Shown: one piece after another, positions 41,594 through 49,770 of the stretch
How positions within the stretch are numbered: position 1 is the first letter of the stretch
How the letters are laid out: every line of letters begins with the position of its first letter
Origin: an archaeon UBA583
Lineage (GTDB): Archaea > Nanobdellota > Nanobdellia > Woesearchaeales > UBA583
Length of the DNA: 54,985 nucleotides
NCBI GenBank assembly: GCA_002506365.1
Contig: DAXK01000006.1
Location: 196-55,180 of the forward strand
Reading direction: 5' to 3'
Notes under the pieces: generated by a model
Seen by the model: the letters and a program-made list of their open reading frames with translations, nothing else
Told to the model about the DNA's origin: nothing
Database searches by the model: none
Translations under genes and position numbers: made by a program

Positions 41594-42085
41594 TTATTTA
41601 TTTAACCTTTTAAACACATCAGCACCCTTCCCACCCATAGAAAAACCACACCTCATCAAAAAACCATCAGAATCTCTATCCAAACAAGAAAAAATTCTCT
41701 TCGCATCAGAATCTAACAAACTCTCCTCAAGACCAACAATTAAACTTCTCCCAATCCCAATATCTCTAAAATCAGGTAAAACATACATACCATTTAACAT
41801 AAACTGAGGTTCCCTAGAATTCCCATAATTAATATTTCCATGTAAAAAACCTAAATACTGAGAACTAGAATCATAATCATCAAAAGTGCTCTTACAAACA
41901 ATCATACTAGAATACCTATTTCTACTAACTCCTTGTAAAGCTTTCATATAAAAATTTAAAACCCTAAAATCAAACTGTTGATTATTATTTTCACAAAATT
42001 TTCTAGTCTCAAGTTCCCCCAAACCATACAAATCCTCATCAATATCTGCAATTCTAACATTATAAAAATTAAGTAATTCTTTCAT
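41594..42085 (-). CDS. GNAT-family acetyltransferase
   Basis: A 163-residue N-acetyltransferase-like protein. Motif A is NGMYVLPDFRDIGIGRSLIV (R-D-I-G-I-G in the CoA-binding loop), followed by DAKRIFSCLDRDSDGFLMRC and GFSMGG. YLGFLHGNINYG is the beta strand before the motif. The protein is weakly related to the GNAT at 40827-41276, on the other side of tRNA-Gln (similar YVxPxxRxIGIGxxLI), so the two may be distant paralogues. Substrate unknown. A TATA-like ttataaa lies about 29 bp upstream. Confidence 0.72.
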   Translation of the reverse strand: MKELLNFYNVRIADIDEDLYGLGELETRKFCENNNQQFDFRVLNFYMKALQGVSRNRYSSMIVCKSTFDDYDSSSQYLGFLHGNINYGNSREPQFMLNGMYVLPDFRDIGIGRSLIVGLEESLLDSDAKRIFSCLDRDSDGFLMRCGFSMGGKGADVFKRLNK

Positions 42086-42204
42086 TATTCAACTTTATAG
42101 TTTTCAACACTTATAAACATATTGAATAAAAATAATAATAAAAGTAAATTATAAATAATACAACAAATAAAAACACATTTAAATCAAAAAATAAATATTT
42201 TAAT

Positions 42205-42633
42205 ATGAATAACTATGACCTACCATACTATATGACTATTATGGCAATCCAAGATACACTACAAAACTATTATGAACCAAAATCAAACTTTGGTTATAAT
42301 TACTTAAAAAATAGATGTATGGAAACCTCAAAACTAACTTCCCTAATTTTACCAGAACTAATTCAACAAGCAGGTTTCATAAACGGACAATGGCACGCAT
42401 GGAATCTTGACACCCAAAATAATTTAATTATAGATTTATCACTATGGCAATTTCAAGATTTAAAAATCAGTCCAAATAACTATTTATTTCCAAAAGACTC
42501 AACTCTTCACAAATTTAATAAAAAAGCCCTATGGGAACAAAAAACAAATTTCAAATTAAACGCAGGTAACATTGAAGAAAAAATTGAACAATTATTAAAA
42601 AACTACGATGAAATTAAAGATGGCTACATATAA
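42205..42633 (+). CDS. Small transglutaminase-like (papain-fold) protein
   Basis: A 142-residue cytoplasmic protein. A plausible Cys-His-Asp triad is visible: C38 in LKNRCMETSKLTSLIL, His in NGQWHAWNLDTQ (about residue 71), and Asp in NNLIIDLSLWQF (about 83). This order and spacing, with HAW and the following IDLSxxQF, fit transglutaminase-like proteins of the papain fold. The C-terminal ~35 residues are helical and charged. It could be a peptidase or acyltransferase. The family call is from motif order, not a named family. It is 80 bases upstream of the HerA-like gene and read in the same direction, but no functional link is established. Confidence 0.5.
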   Translation: MNNYDLPYYMTIMAIQDTLQNYYEPKSNFGYNYLKNRCMETSKLTSLILPELIQQAGFINGQWHAWNLDTQNNLIIDLSLWQFQDLKISPNNYLFPKDSTLHKFNKKALWEQKTNFKLNAGNIEEKIEQLLKNYDEIKDGYI

Positions 42634-42713
42634 TATAATCACATCCTTATCCCCACCACTTTAGACAACAAGAATACTTAAAACCAAAACTCGATATTTA
42701 TTCTAGAAATAAT

Positions 42714-45047
42714 ATGGATAACAATAATAACAAATTAGCTTCTCTTTACGGTAAATCAAATATTTATAAATTTAAAATTGATATTGAAGGAGATGTTAAA
42801 ACTTTCGACTTTTTAGAAGTAACACATCAAGATAATGGAGGAGTTTTATGTCAAGTAACAAATATTACAAGAGATAGACAAATTTTAATTGGAGATTGTA
42901 AAGTAATTGGTTATCGTGATTCTGGAGTTTTAAAAAATATCAGAACACCATTTGAACACGACGCAAACATCCAATTAGCAACAGATGAATTCATCGAAAA
43001 CACAATCGGTCTAAACACAGACGATAAAAATTTCATAGGGGTAATTGAACACCACCCAAACTTAAAAATCCACCTAGACCTAAAAAAAGCCATCACAAAA
43101 CACATTGCAATCTTAGCAAAATCCGGTGCTGGAAAATCATATACAGTAGGAGTAATTTTAGAAGAAGTAATGAAAAAAAACATCCCAATTTTAATTTTAG
43201 ATCCACACAATGAATACTCTAGTTTAAAATATCCAAACTCAGAACCTAGAGACGTTAAAAGATTAGAAAAATTTGGGCTAAAGCCAGAAGGATTTTTAGG
43301 AAGAGTAAAAGAATACTCTCCAGCCCCAGACTTAAACCCTCAAGCCCAACCAATTGATTTAGACATTAATATGTTAACTCCTCAAGGATTAGTTGACTCA
43401 ATGCCACAAAAATTATCACCAGCGCAACAAAATATTATATTTAATGTTTTAGCAAACTCAAATACTGGAAGAATTGACATTGATGAAATAATCTTTAATG
43501 TGTCAGCTGAAGAATCAAATGCTAAATGGTCATTAATTTCCCAACTAGAACAACTTAAAAAATTAAAATTATATTCAGACAATCCAGTTCCACTAACTGA
43601 AATTGTAAAATTTCAACAAACTTCAATTATTTCACTAAAAGGAGTTGACCCATTTGTTTCTGAAACATTTGTAGCTGGATTACTAAACAATCTTTTCGAA
43701 GCAAGAAAAAAAGACGAAATTCCACCATTTTTACTTGTGCTTGAAGAATGCCACAATTTCTGTCCAGAAAGAAGTTTAGGAGAGAAAAAAGCATCAAAAG
43801 TTATTAGAACAATCGCAGGAGAAGGGCGTAAATTCGGACTAGGATTATGTCTAATTTCACAAAGACCTGCAAAAGTAGATAAAAATGTAGTATCACAATG
43901 CACAACACAAATTCTACTAAAAATGACAAATCCAAACGATCTGAAATCCGTAATCCAATCAAGTGAAGGAATCGGAAGTGACTCAGAAGAAGAAATTCAA
44001 AAATTAAACATTGGAAGTTGTCTACTAACTGGAGTAATTGATATTCCACTAAAATTAAATGTAAGACCAAGAATTACAAAACACGGTGGAGAATCAGTAG
44101 ATGTTACAATGAGTTATGAAGCAGATGAAAAATACGCAACAAAACCAAGACAACCTACTCAAAAACAATCTCAACCAATTGCTGACCAAGTTCCTCAAAG
44201 AAATCAAGTAACAGGAGAACCAATGCAAGCTCAAAGACCTCACGATCCAAACAGGCAACAAAATCATGCAACTCACACAAAAAATAGAGTTGATAAAGTT
44301 GAGCCACCAAGACAAACACACAACTCAATGAGTATCAATCCAAACGCTCATGGACCAGGACCTACAGCAAAAGATAACGCTGCAGCAAGACAAGCACAAA
44401 TGAAAGCAGATTATGAGGCAAAAAGACCAATTCCAACTTCAAGTCAAAAACCACAACCTGCAAAATCTGACGGAAAATTCTACCAATTTATTGCCCCACA
44501 AGTAACTTGCCTTGAAGCTCAAAAAATGCAAAAAAACCCAAGCCTAAAAACTCACATGATTCCAGCAACTCTTGCTAAAGTTAAAACAAAATCAGGGAAA
44601 GAAGTAAGTATTTTATTTGATAGAGTATCTAAAATTATTGTAAAAGAAATTTATCCATTTAAAGGATTACCAGCAAATATTAATGTTGAAGAATTAACAG
44701 ACACAGAATTAAAATTAATAAAAACAATTTTAGAACTACCTGAAATTTTCAACCCAGCAGAACTATTAATTAAAACAAATGTAATGTTTAACGAAATTTT
44801 AAGAGTTTGTGATAGTTTAGCAAATAAAGGAATTTTAGTAAAACAAGGAAAACAATTTAAAACAGCATCACTAGGATTTGTAAACCAAATTGACACACTA
44901 AACTTTTTTGGAGAACAAAAATTCGAAGAAATAATGTTTAACCAAATGCACAACCAAGAAATTAGTGAAAAAGGTGTAAAAGATATTTTATCAATGGCTG
45001 GAGAAGTAATTTCAACTAAAGATCTCTTCATTGTTAAATATGTTTAA
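42714..45047 (+). CDS. HerA/DUF87-family ATPase with Q/N-rich linker
   Basis: A 777-residue FtsK/HerA-like ATPase. The N-terminal HAS-barrel-type region (~1-125) precedes Walker A LAKSGAGKS (about 134-142). The conserved HerA strand HNEYSSLKY follows, then Walker B LLVLEECHNFCPE (about 340-352), and RTIAGEGRKFGLGLCLISQR with the Arg finger and ISQRP motif (~366-390). A low-complexity Gln/Pro/Asn/His linker (~475-580) separates a C-terminal ~190-residue domain. HerA ring translocases work with the nuclease NurA in DNA end resection; no nurA lies in this window. The linker and extra C-terminal domain suggest a different partner. Function beyond DNA translocation is inference. Confidence 0.88.
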   Translation: MDNNNNKLASLYGKSNIYKFKIDIEGDVKTFDFLEVTHQDNGGVLCQVTNITRDRQILIGDCKVIGYRDSGVLKNIRTPFEHDANIQLATDEFIENTIGLNTDDKNFIGVIEHHPNLKIHLDLKKAITKHIAILAKSGAGKSYTVGVILEEVMKKNIPILILDPHNEYSSLKYPNSEPRDVKRLEKFGLKPEGFLGRVKEYSPAPDLNPQAQPIDLDINMLTPQGLVDSMPQKLSPAQQNIIFNVLANSNTGRIDIDEIIFNVSAEESNAKWSLISQLEQLKKLKLYSDNPVPLTEIVKFQQTSIISLKGVDPFVSETFVAGLLNNLFEARKKDEIPPFLLVLEECHNFCPERSLGEKKASKVIRTIAGEGRKFGLGLCLISQRPAKVDKNVVSQCTTQILLKMTNPNDLKSVIQSSEGIGSDSEEEIQKLNIGSCLLTGVIDIPLKLNVRPRITKHGGESVDVTMSYEADEKYATKPRQPTQKQSQPIADQVPQRNQVTGEPMQAQRPHDPNRQQNHATHTKNRVDKVEPPRQTHNSMSINPNAHGPGPTAKDNAAARQAQMKADYEAKRPIPTSSQKPQPAKSDGKFYQFIAPQVTCLEAQKMQKNPSLKTHMIPATLAKVKTKSGKEVSILFDRVSKIIVKEIYPFKGLPANINVEELTDTELKLIKTILELPEIFNPAELLIKTNVMFNEILRVCDSLANKGILVKQGKQFKTASLGFVNQIDTLNFFGEQKFEEIMFNQMHNQEISEKGVKDILSMAGEVISTKDLFIVKYV

Positions 45048-45097
45048 ATTTTTAATTTATTAATTTTTCAAAAATACATAAATAAAAAAATTAAAAA

Positions 45098-45418
45098 TTA
45101 AATAAAATTCTTAATTGCCCAATCATTTAATTCACTAAAAGATTTAACTAAACTTTTTCCTTTTTCAGTTAAAGAATAATCAACTCTAGGAGGAATTGTA
45201 TTAAACTTTTTTTTATTAACTAAACCTTTATCACAAAGTTCTCCTAATCTTTTAGTTAAAGTTCTAGGACTTACACCTAAATTTTCAGAAATTTCGTTAA
45301 ACCTCATAGATTCAACTTTACTTAAATTATATAAAATAATAAGAGTCCACTTTTGACCTAAAAAATCCATAACTTCCTTAATAGGACATAATTGTTTTTT
45401 ACATTCAGACTCACTCAT
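45098..45418 (-). CDS. HxlR-type transcription regulator
   Basis: A 106-residue winged-helix regulator from the ATG at 45418. An in-frame TTG at 45436 is rejected because the TATA box at 45440-45447 is centred 25.5 bp from the ATG. CPIKEVMDFLGQKWTLIILY, RFNEISENLGVSPRTLTKRL and the wing RVDYSLTEKGKSL are the classic HxlR pattern, with the N-terminal CP motif that can sense oxidation or electrophiles. It is likely a dimer. The target is unknown. No adjacent co-oriented target gene stands out, so regulation may be in trans. Confidence 0.88.
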   Translation of the reverse strand: MSESECKKQLCPIKEVMDFLGQKWTLIILYNLSKVESMRFNEISENLGVSPRTLTKRLGELCDKGLVNKKKFNTIPPRVDYSLTEKGKSLVKSFSELNDWAIKNFI

Positions 45419-45439
45419 AAATAAATAAATAATCAAAAC

Positions 45440-45447
45440 TTTATAAA
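45440..45447 (-). promoter_or_regulatory. TATA box of the HxlR gene
   Basis: A perfect tttataaa octamer centred 25.5 bp upstream of the ATG at 45418. It decides the start. Confidence 0.55.
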
Positions 45448-45488
45448 ATATAGTATTGAAATATAATATTAAAATATAATAAGATAAA

Positions 45489-45707
45489 TTACTTTTTCAA
45501 CTTTTTATTTTTTAATTCTTTATCTAAAGTTTCATGATTTTTAATTAAAGCAATAATAAAACCAAAAGTTACACCAAAACTAATTCCAAAACTAATACCT
45601 AAACCAACATTATCAAATACAACACCAAAACTTGTTCCCAAAGCTACTCCAACTCCAACACCTAAACCTAAAAAAACTCCTAAATCTTTTTCAAAAATTT
45701 TATCCAT
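45489..45707 (-). CDS. Small Gly/Val/Phe-rich membrane protein
   Basis: A 72-residue protein. The middle (residues ~10-55) is a run of glycine-rich hydrophobic repeats (LGVGVGVALGTSFGVVFDNV, then GISFGISFGVTFGF), likely two membrane helices packed through glycines. The ends are charged (MDKIFEKDLG; KNHETLDKELKNKKLKK). Similar short G-x-G-V/S-F proteins occur as hypotheticals in bacteria and archaea. No function is known. A TATA-like ttataa at 45731-45736 is centred ~26.5 bp upstream of the ATG. Confidence 0.55.
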   Translation of the reverse strand: MDKIFEKDLGVFLGLGVGVGVALGTSFGVVFDNVGLGISFGISFGVTFGFIIALIKNHETLDKELKNKKLKK

Positions 45708-45812
45708 AAACTAAAAATAAATTTTAAATATTATAAGTCTATACCATAACTAAATAAAAAGAAAAATAGAATACATTAAAAATAAAAAAAAGAGAAAATA
45801 AAAAATAAATTA

Positions 45813-46088
45813 TCATAAATCAAACTCAGAAATAAAATTTTTAATCATAGAATATTTATCTAAATATATAAAACCTTTATCAGTTAAAGTATAATACTTT
45901 TTTCCTTTTTTATCCTCACACAATCGAATAAAATCTTTTTTAATTAAATCCTTTTCATAAATAGAAAAAGAATTAAAACTCAAATTTGAAAAACGTAATA
46001 ATGGTGTGGGTTTAATAGAATTATTATTATCTTGAATAATTTTTAAAATATCATAAATCACCTCAAGTCTCTCACGTTTAACAACCAT
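45813..46088 (-). CDS. Archaeal winged-helix regulator (HTH_45-like)
   Basis: A 91-residue DNA-binding protein. The layout is MVVKRERLEVIYDILKIIQD (helix 1), a SIKPTPLLRFSNLSFNSFSI turn with Ser/Thr-rich recognition helix, and the wing KKGKKYYTLTDKGFIYLDKY, as in the archaeal winged-helix group with pattern ILxxI...xxTxLxxxxNLS...YxLTxKG. It follows the 7TM gene with one base between stop and start and is clearly co-transcribed. It probably controls the divergent ABC operon or itself through the inverted repeat between them. This pairing of a membrane protein with a small winged-helix regulator suggests a sensor and regulator. That is inference. Confidence 0.75.
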   Translation of the reverse strand: MVVKRERLEVIYDILKIIQDNNNSIKPTPLLRFSNLSFNSFSIYEKDLIKKDFIRLCEDKKGKKYYTLTDKGFIYLDKYSMIKNFISEFDL

Positions 46089-46089
46089 T

Positions 46090-46731
46090 TTATTTTTTCC
46101 TCAAAGTTAATTTATCATTAACTATAAATCCAATATACATAAATACAACCGCCATCATAATATGATAAAATTCTCTTTCAAAATAAAGAGTTAAATCAAA
46201 AATAAAAAGAAGAAACCTTAAACCCCAAAATACAAACAATAAACTATAAATAAAATAAATATTTGAATTAATTTTACTTGACTTTTTTTTATACAAATAA
46301 TTATAAATTGAAACAACACCAACTACACTAAAAATAAAAAAAACTAAAAATCCTAAAACATATTTAGACCTAAACATAAAAGAACTCAATAATACAAACA
46401 ATGTAAATAAATAAATAATCCACTCATACTTCAATTTTTTATAAAATAAAGAAAATAAAAAATATAAAATTCCAATTAATTGAAACAAAATAATAAATCT
46501 AAAAAAAAACCTAAACTCAAAACCAACTGAACCAATAAAACTAAACAAGGATAAAATTACAGCAGAAAACCCAAAAAATAAAAAGGCTTTTCTAAAATAT
46601 CCAATCCCCTTATGTGATGTTAAATCATAAATTTCCTTTGTTTTGAAATAAATAAAAAAACAAGATAATAAAACAACAATAATTGAAAATATTTCAACAT
46701 ACGAAAATCCCATTTGAAACCTATTAATCAT
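46090..46731 (-). CDS. 7TM membrane protein paired with a winged-helix regulator
   Basis: A 213-residue protein with seven predicted helices: ~8-30, 45-67, 75-97, 102-121, 124-147, 158-184 and 187-206. The second helix is preceded by YDLTSHKGIGYFRKAF, a sequence I associate with hypothetical archaeal 7TM proteins that lie beside HTH genes. It has no recognisable soluble sensor domain and no enzymatic motif. A membrane sensor for the HTH protein at 45813-46088 is the simplest reading. The TATA box at 46754-46761 is centred 26.5 bp upstream. It is transcribed away from the lipoprotein/ABC operon. Confidence 0.6.
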   Translation of the reverse strand: MINRFQMGFSYVEIFSIIVVLLSCFFIYFKTKEIYDLTSHKGIGYFRKAFLFFGFSAVILSLFSFIGSVGFEFRFFFRFIILFQLIGILYFLFSLFYKKLKYEWIIYLFTLFVLLSSFMFRSKYVLGFLVFFIFSVVGVVSIYNYLYKKKSSKINSNIYFIYSLLFVFWGLRFLLFIFDLTLYFEREFYHIMMAVVFMYIGFIVNDKLTLRKK

Positions 46732-46753
46732 AAATAATATTAAAAATAAAAAC

Positions 46754-46761
46754 TTTATAAA
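46754..46761 (-). promoter_or_regulatory. TATA box of the 7TM/HTH operon
   Basis: A perfect tttataaa octamer centred 26.5 bp upstream of the ATG at 46731. The 18-base inverted repeat starts 11 bp beyond it. Confidence 0.6.
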
Positions 46762-46772
46762 GCAAATGTATC

Positions 46773-46853
46773 ATTAGTCCACATATTCTAAAAGTTTCAA
46801 TTTGTAACCTTTAATATAAATACTTGTAACTCCCGTAGAATTTGTGGACTAAT
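46773..46853. promoter_or_regulatory. Long inverted repeat between the 7TM/HTH and ABC operons
   Basis: Left arm 46773-46790 (attagtccacatattcta) and right arm 46836-46853 are complementary over 18 bases with one mismatch. The 45-base spacer holds ttgtaac twice (46802-46808 and 46824-46830). It lies between two divergent promoters, a place for a shared operator pair. Confidence 0.65.
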
Positions 46854-46866
46854 AGTATATACTATT
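46851..46866. promoter_or_regulatory. Perfect 16-bp palindrome in the ABC operon promoter
   Basis: aatagtatatactatt is its own reverse complement. It abuts the right arm of the long inverted repeat and lies just upstream of a TATA-like tatatata at about 46875-46884. It could be an operator or part of the promoter. Confidence 0.45.
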
Positions 46867-46932
46867 TATTCTTTTTATATATAAATAAATAAAAATTAAT
46901 TAATTTACTGATTATAAAATCAATAAATTAAA

Positions 46933-47256
46933 ATGATAATTAAAAAAAATATTACAAAAATAATACTTACAATTTGTCTACTTACAACGATCATATTTTC
47001 AGGTTGTAGTAATCAAGATGCCCAAATTTTACAAAAAGAAAAATTAACTCAAAATATTGATATTAAAAAAGATGAAAATATTAAAGATATTAAAATTGAA
47101 AATCAAAAAATAAATCAAGAACTTGATGAAAGAACAATTATACTTTTAGAAAGTAGAAATCCAGAATTATTAGATAAATATAATAACGAAGAAATTTCAA
47201 AAGATGAAGTTTTAAAAGAACTTGAATTAATGAAATCAAATCAAAAGAGAAGATAA
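46933..47256 (+). CDS. Small lipoprotein, first gene of the ABC operon
   Basis: A 107-residue protein. Basic N-terminus, hydrophobic helix (~8-22), and a lipobox-like IIFSGCSN with the lipid-accepting Cys at position 25. The rest is charged and helical, rich in Lys, Glu and Ile (KDENIKDIKIENQKINQELD), consistent with a coiled coil. It ends ELMKSNQKRR. The next gene, a CARDB-type protein, follows after a 29-base gap, and permease and ATPase genes come next, so all four may form one complex. Archaeal lipidation of such Cys residues is known but the enzyme is not obvious. Role unknown. Confidence 0.65.
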   Translation: MIIKKNITKIILTICLLTTIIFSGCSNQDAQILQKEKLTQNIDIKKDENIKDIKIENQKINQELDERTIILLESRNPELLDKYNNEEISKDEVLKELELMKSNQKRR

Positions 47257-47285
47257 AAATAACAAATATATAATTAAATTAAAAA

Positions 47286-48557
47286 ATGATAAAAAAAATA
47301 TTAACAATAATAACATTAATGATATTATCACTAAATTTTGGATTTAGTGCAGAATCATCATTTACAGATGTAAGAGCAAGCCTAGTTAATCAAAATCCAA
47401 GTCAAGTAATTGCAGGAGACATTGTAGAACTAAGAATTGGAATCGAAAATTGGGGATATCAAGTTGCAAATAATGTAGTAATAGAATTAGAAGAACAATA
47501 CCCATTTGAATTAATTTCAGACAATATTGAAGAAATTGGAGCATTACAAACAACAAAAAATGATGGAACAAATATTCAAATTATAAAATTTAAACTAAGA
47601 GCAAACAGTGAAATTTCCGCAGGTGAATATCCAGTTAAATTAAATATATACCAAAAAAGTTCACCAAATATTATTCAAGAAGAAATTATTATGGTTGATA
47701 TTAAAACAAAAGAATCAGCTGAAATTGTATATATTGACAAAACAGTATTAATTCCTGGAAAACAAGAAACAATTAAATTTGTAATTAATAATGTTGGAAG
47801 TTCTGAATTAAAAGATTTAAGTTTTAGTTGGACAAATCCAGAAGGTATTATTTTACCAGTTGGATCAGACAATTCAAGATATGTTAAATCAATTCCAGTT
47901 GGAGAAAAAATCGAATTATCATACAACGTAATTGCAAGTTCAAACGCAAATGCAGATTTATATCAATTAAAATTAAAATTAAATTATGAAAATATTTTAG
48001 CAAATACTATTTCAGAAATTGAAACTATCGCAGGTATTTATGTTGGTGGGGGAACGGATTTTGAAGTTGTATTCACACAAGAAACACAATCTGAAAAATC
48101 TTTTACAATTTCAAACATTGGATCAAATACAGCAGATTCAGTTACAGTAAAAATTCCATCCCAAACAGGATGGCAAATTTTAGGAGCAAATTCACAAATT
48201 ATTGGAAATTTAAATAAAGGAGATTATACAACAGTAAGTTTTCCTATTTCAAGTCAACAAAATGCTAAAGATTTAGAAGTAGTTATTGATTATACGAATA
48301 CTATGGGTGAGAGGTTAACTCAAACTAAAACAATTTCATTTGATCAAATGTCACAAATGGGATCTAGTGAAACTTTGGTTAAAAGTGATGTTCGTGATGG
48401 TTCAAATCAAAGAGGAGGAAGTATGAAAAATGTTTCAGGAGGTCTTTCAACAGTTGGAACATATTTAAAATATGCGGGAATTACGATTATACTTTTAATT
48501 GTAGGAATTTACGGATTTAGAACATATAGAAAATCAAAAAATAAAACTCATAAATAA
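47286..48557 (+). CDS. Secreted CARDB/COG1361-like protein, C-terminally anchored
   Basis: A 423-residue protein. Signal peptide ~1-21 (cut near GFSAES). Three or four beta-sandwich repeats contain VIAGDIVELRIGIENWGYQV, VLIPGKQETIKFVINNVGSS and TFTISNIGSNTADSVT-like strands, the CARDB/NEW3 pattern. A Gly/Ser/Asn linker (~360-385) leads to one C-terminal helix (~388-408) and a basic tail. It is the same layout as 35971-37182 and 51448-52674. It lies between the lipoprotein gene and the MacB-like permease (6-base gap), which suggests an adaptor or substrate receptor for that transporter. Confidence 0.8.
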   Translation: MIKKILTIITLMILSLNFGFSAESSFTDVRASLVNQNPSQVIAGDIVELRIGIENWGYQVANNVVIELEEQYPFELISDNIEEIGALQTTKNDGTNIQIIKFKLRANSEISAGEYPVKLNIYQKSSPNIIQEEIIMVDIKTKESAEIVYIDKTVLIPGKQETIKFVINNVGSSELKDLSFSWTNPEGIILPVGSDNSRYVKSIPVGEKIELSYNVIASSNANADLYQLKLKLNYENILANTISEIETIAGIYVGGGTDFEVVFTQETQSEKSFTISNIGSNTADSVTVKIPSQTGWQILGANSQIIGNLNKGDYTTVSFPISSQQNAKDLEVVIDYTNTMGERLTQTKTISFDQMSQMGSSETLVKSDVRDGSNQRGGSMKNVSGGLSTVGTYLKYAGITIILLIVGIYGFRTYRKSKNKTHK

Positions 48558-48563
48558 AAACAA

Positions 48564-49769
48564 ATGAAAATACAAAAATCATTTCAAATGGCGCTAAACA
48601 TGGTGCTACACTCAAGACTTAGAAGTTGGCTGACAATTATTGGAATAGTTTTAGGTGTAGCATCAGTAGTTTCAATCCTAGCAATTGGAGATGGAATGGA
48701 AGCTGAAATTACATCACAATTTGAAGATACAGGAGGAGACATTTTAACTCTTACAGCCGGAGTTTCAAGTGCCAAATTTAGTAGAGGTGGTGGAAGTAGT
48801 GAATCAAGCTCAGCAGCAACAGCAGAAGAAATGTTAATTACAAGAAATGATTATCAAACATTGAATGGAATTGTTGATATAATTGAATTAAATCCAACAA
48901 TCTCCGGTTCAGTTGATATTTATTATCAAGGAGAATCAGGATCAGTTTCAGTTAGTGGTGTTGATGGTGCTGTATATAAAGAATTTTCAACTACGGATTT
49001 AAAAGATGGAAGAGTCCTTACTGGAAGTGATTCAAATGTAATTATTATTGGAGACAAATTATCTGAAGAATATTTTGAAAGAGAACTTAGTTTAAATCAA
49101 ATTTTAACAATTCAAGATAAAGCATTTAGAGTTGTAGGAATATTAGATGGTGGAGGAAACTCAGTAATTATGCCATTAGATACAGCATATCAAGTTTTAG
49201 AAGATAAAGTTAAAAATGAATATGATGCTATCAATATCAAAATTAAAGATGAAGAAAAATTAGATGAAACTATTGAATTAATTGAAAAAAAATTAATGAT
49301 GTCTAGACATGTTGACTTAAACACAAAAGACTTTACAATTTCATCAAACGCAGCACTTGCCGAAATGAGGCAAGAATTAATTACAACTATGACAAGTTTT
49401 CTAGCAGCTATTGCCGGAGTTAGTTTATTAGTTGGTGCAGTTGGAGTTGCAAATACAATGTTCACATCAGTTTTAGAAAAAACAAAAGAAATTGGAATTA
49501 TGAAATCAATTGGAGCTAGAAATAAAGATATTTTAATGATATTTATTTTTAATTCAGGTTTAATTGGTTTTGTTGGAGGAATACTTGGAGCTATTTTAGG
49601 ATATTTAATGATTTTATTATTATCAGTTGCAGGAATGCCTGTAGTTTTAACTGCTTCAAATATTATATTAGTTGTATCTATTTCAATTATTATTGGAATG
49701 ATTAGTGGATTAATCCCGGCAATTAACGCAAGTAAATTATCACCAGTTGATGCTTTGAGGTCTGAATAG
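48564..49769 (+). CDS. MacB/FtsX-like ABC transporter permease
   Basis: A 401-residue permease. TM1 at ~19-42 is LRSWLTIIGIVLGVASVVSI. A large extracytoplasmic domain (~45-275) includes a Gly/Ser-rich patch (RGGGSSESSSAATAEEM, ~72-88). Three C-terminal helices include GVSLLVGAVGVANTMFTSV and EKTKEIGIMKSIGARNKDI, the FtsX coupling motif, and end SKLSPVDALRSE as in MacB-like proteins. It is in one operon with its ATPase (1-base gap after it) and the CARDB-type protein (6 bases before). It is a paralogue of 34759-35937. Substrate unknown. Confidence 0.92.
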   Translation: MKIQKSFQMALNMVLHSRLRSWLTIIGIVLGVASVVSILAIGDGMEAEITSQFEDTGGDILTLTAGVSSAKFSRGGGSSESSSAATAEEMLITRNDYQTLNGIVDIIELNPTISGSVDIYYQGESGSVSVSGVDGAVYKEFSTTDLKDGRVLTGSDSNVIIIGDKLSEEYFERELSLNQILTIQDKAFRVVGILDGGGNSVIMPLDTAYQVLEDKVKNEYDAINIKIKDEEKLDETIELIEKKLMMSRHVDLNTKDFTISSNAALAEMRQELITTMTSFLAAIAGVSLLVGAVGVANTMFTSVLEKTKEIGIMKSIGARNKDILMIFIFNSGLIGFVGGILGAILGYLMILLLSVAGMPVVLTASNIILVVSISIIIGMISGLIPAINASKLSPVDALRSE

Positions 49770-49770
49770 A

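Noticed and set aside
42911..45031. Several leftward frames of 66-126 codons inside the HerA-like gene
   Set aside because: They are antisense to a strongly conserved ATPase and have the Ser/Phe/Cys-rich composition typical of such shadows.
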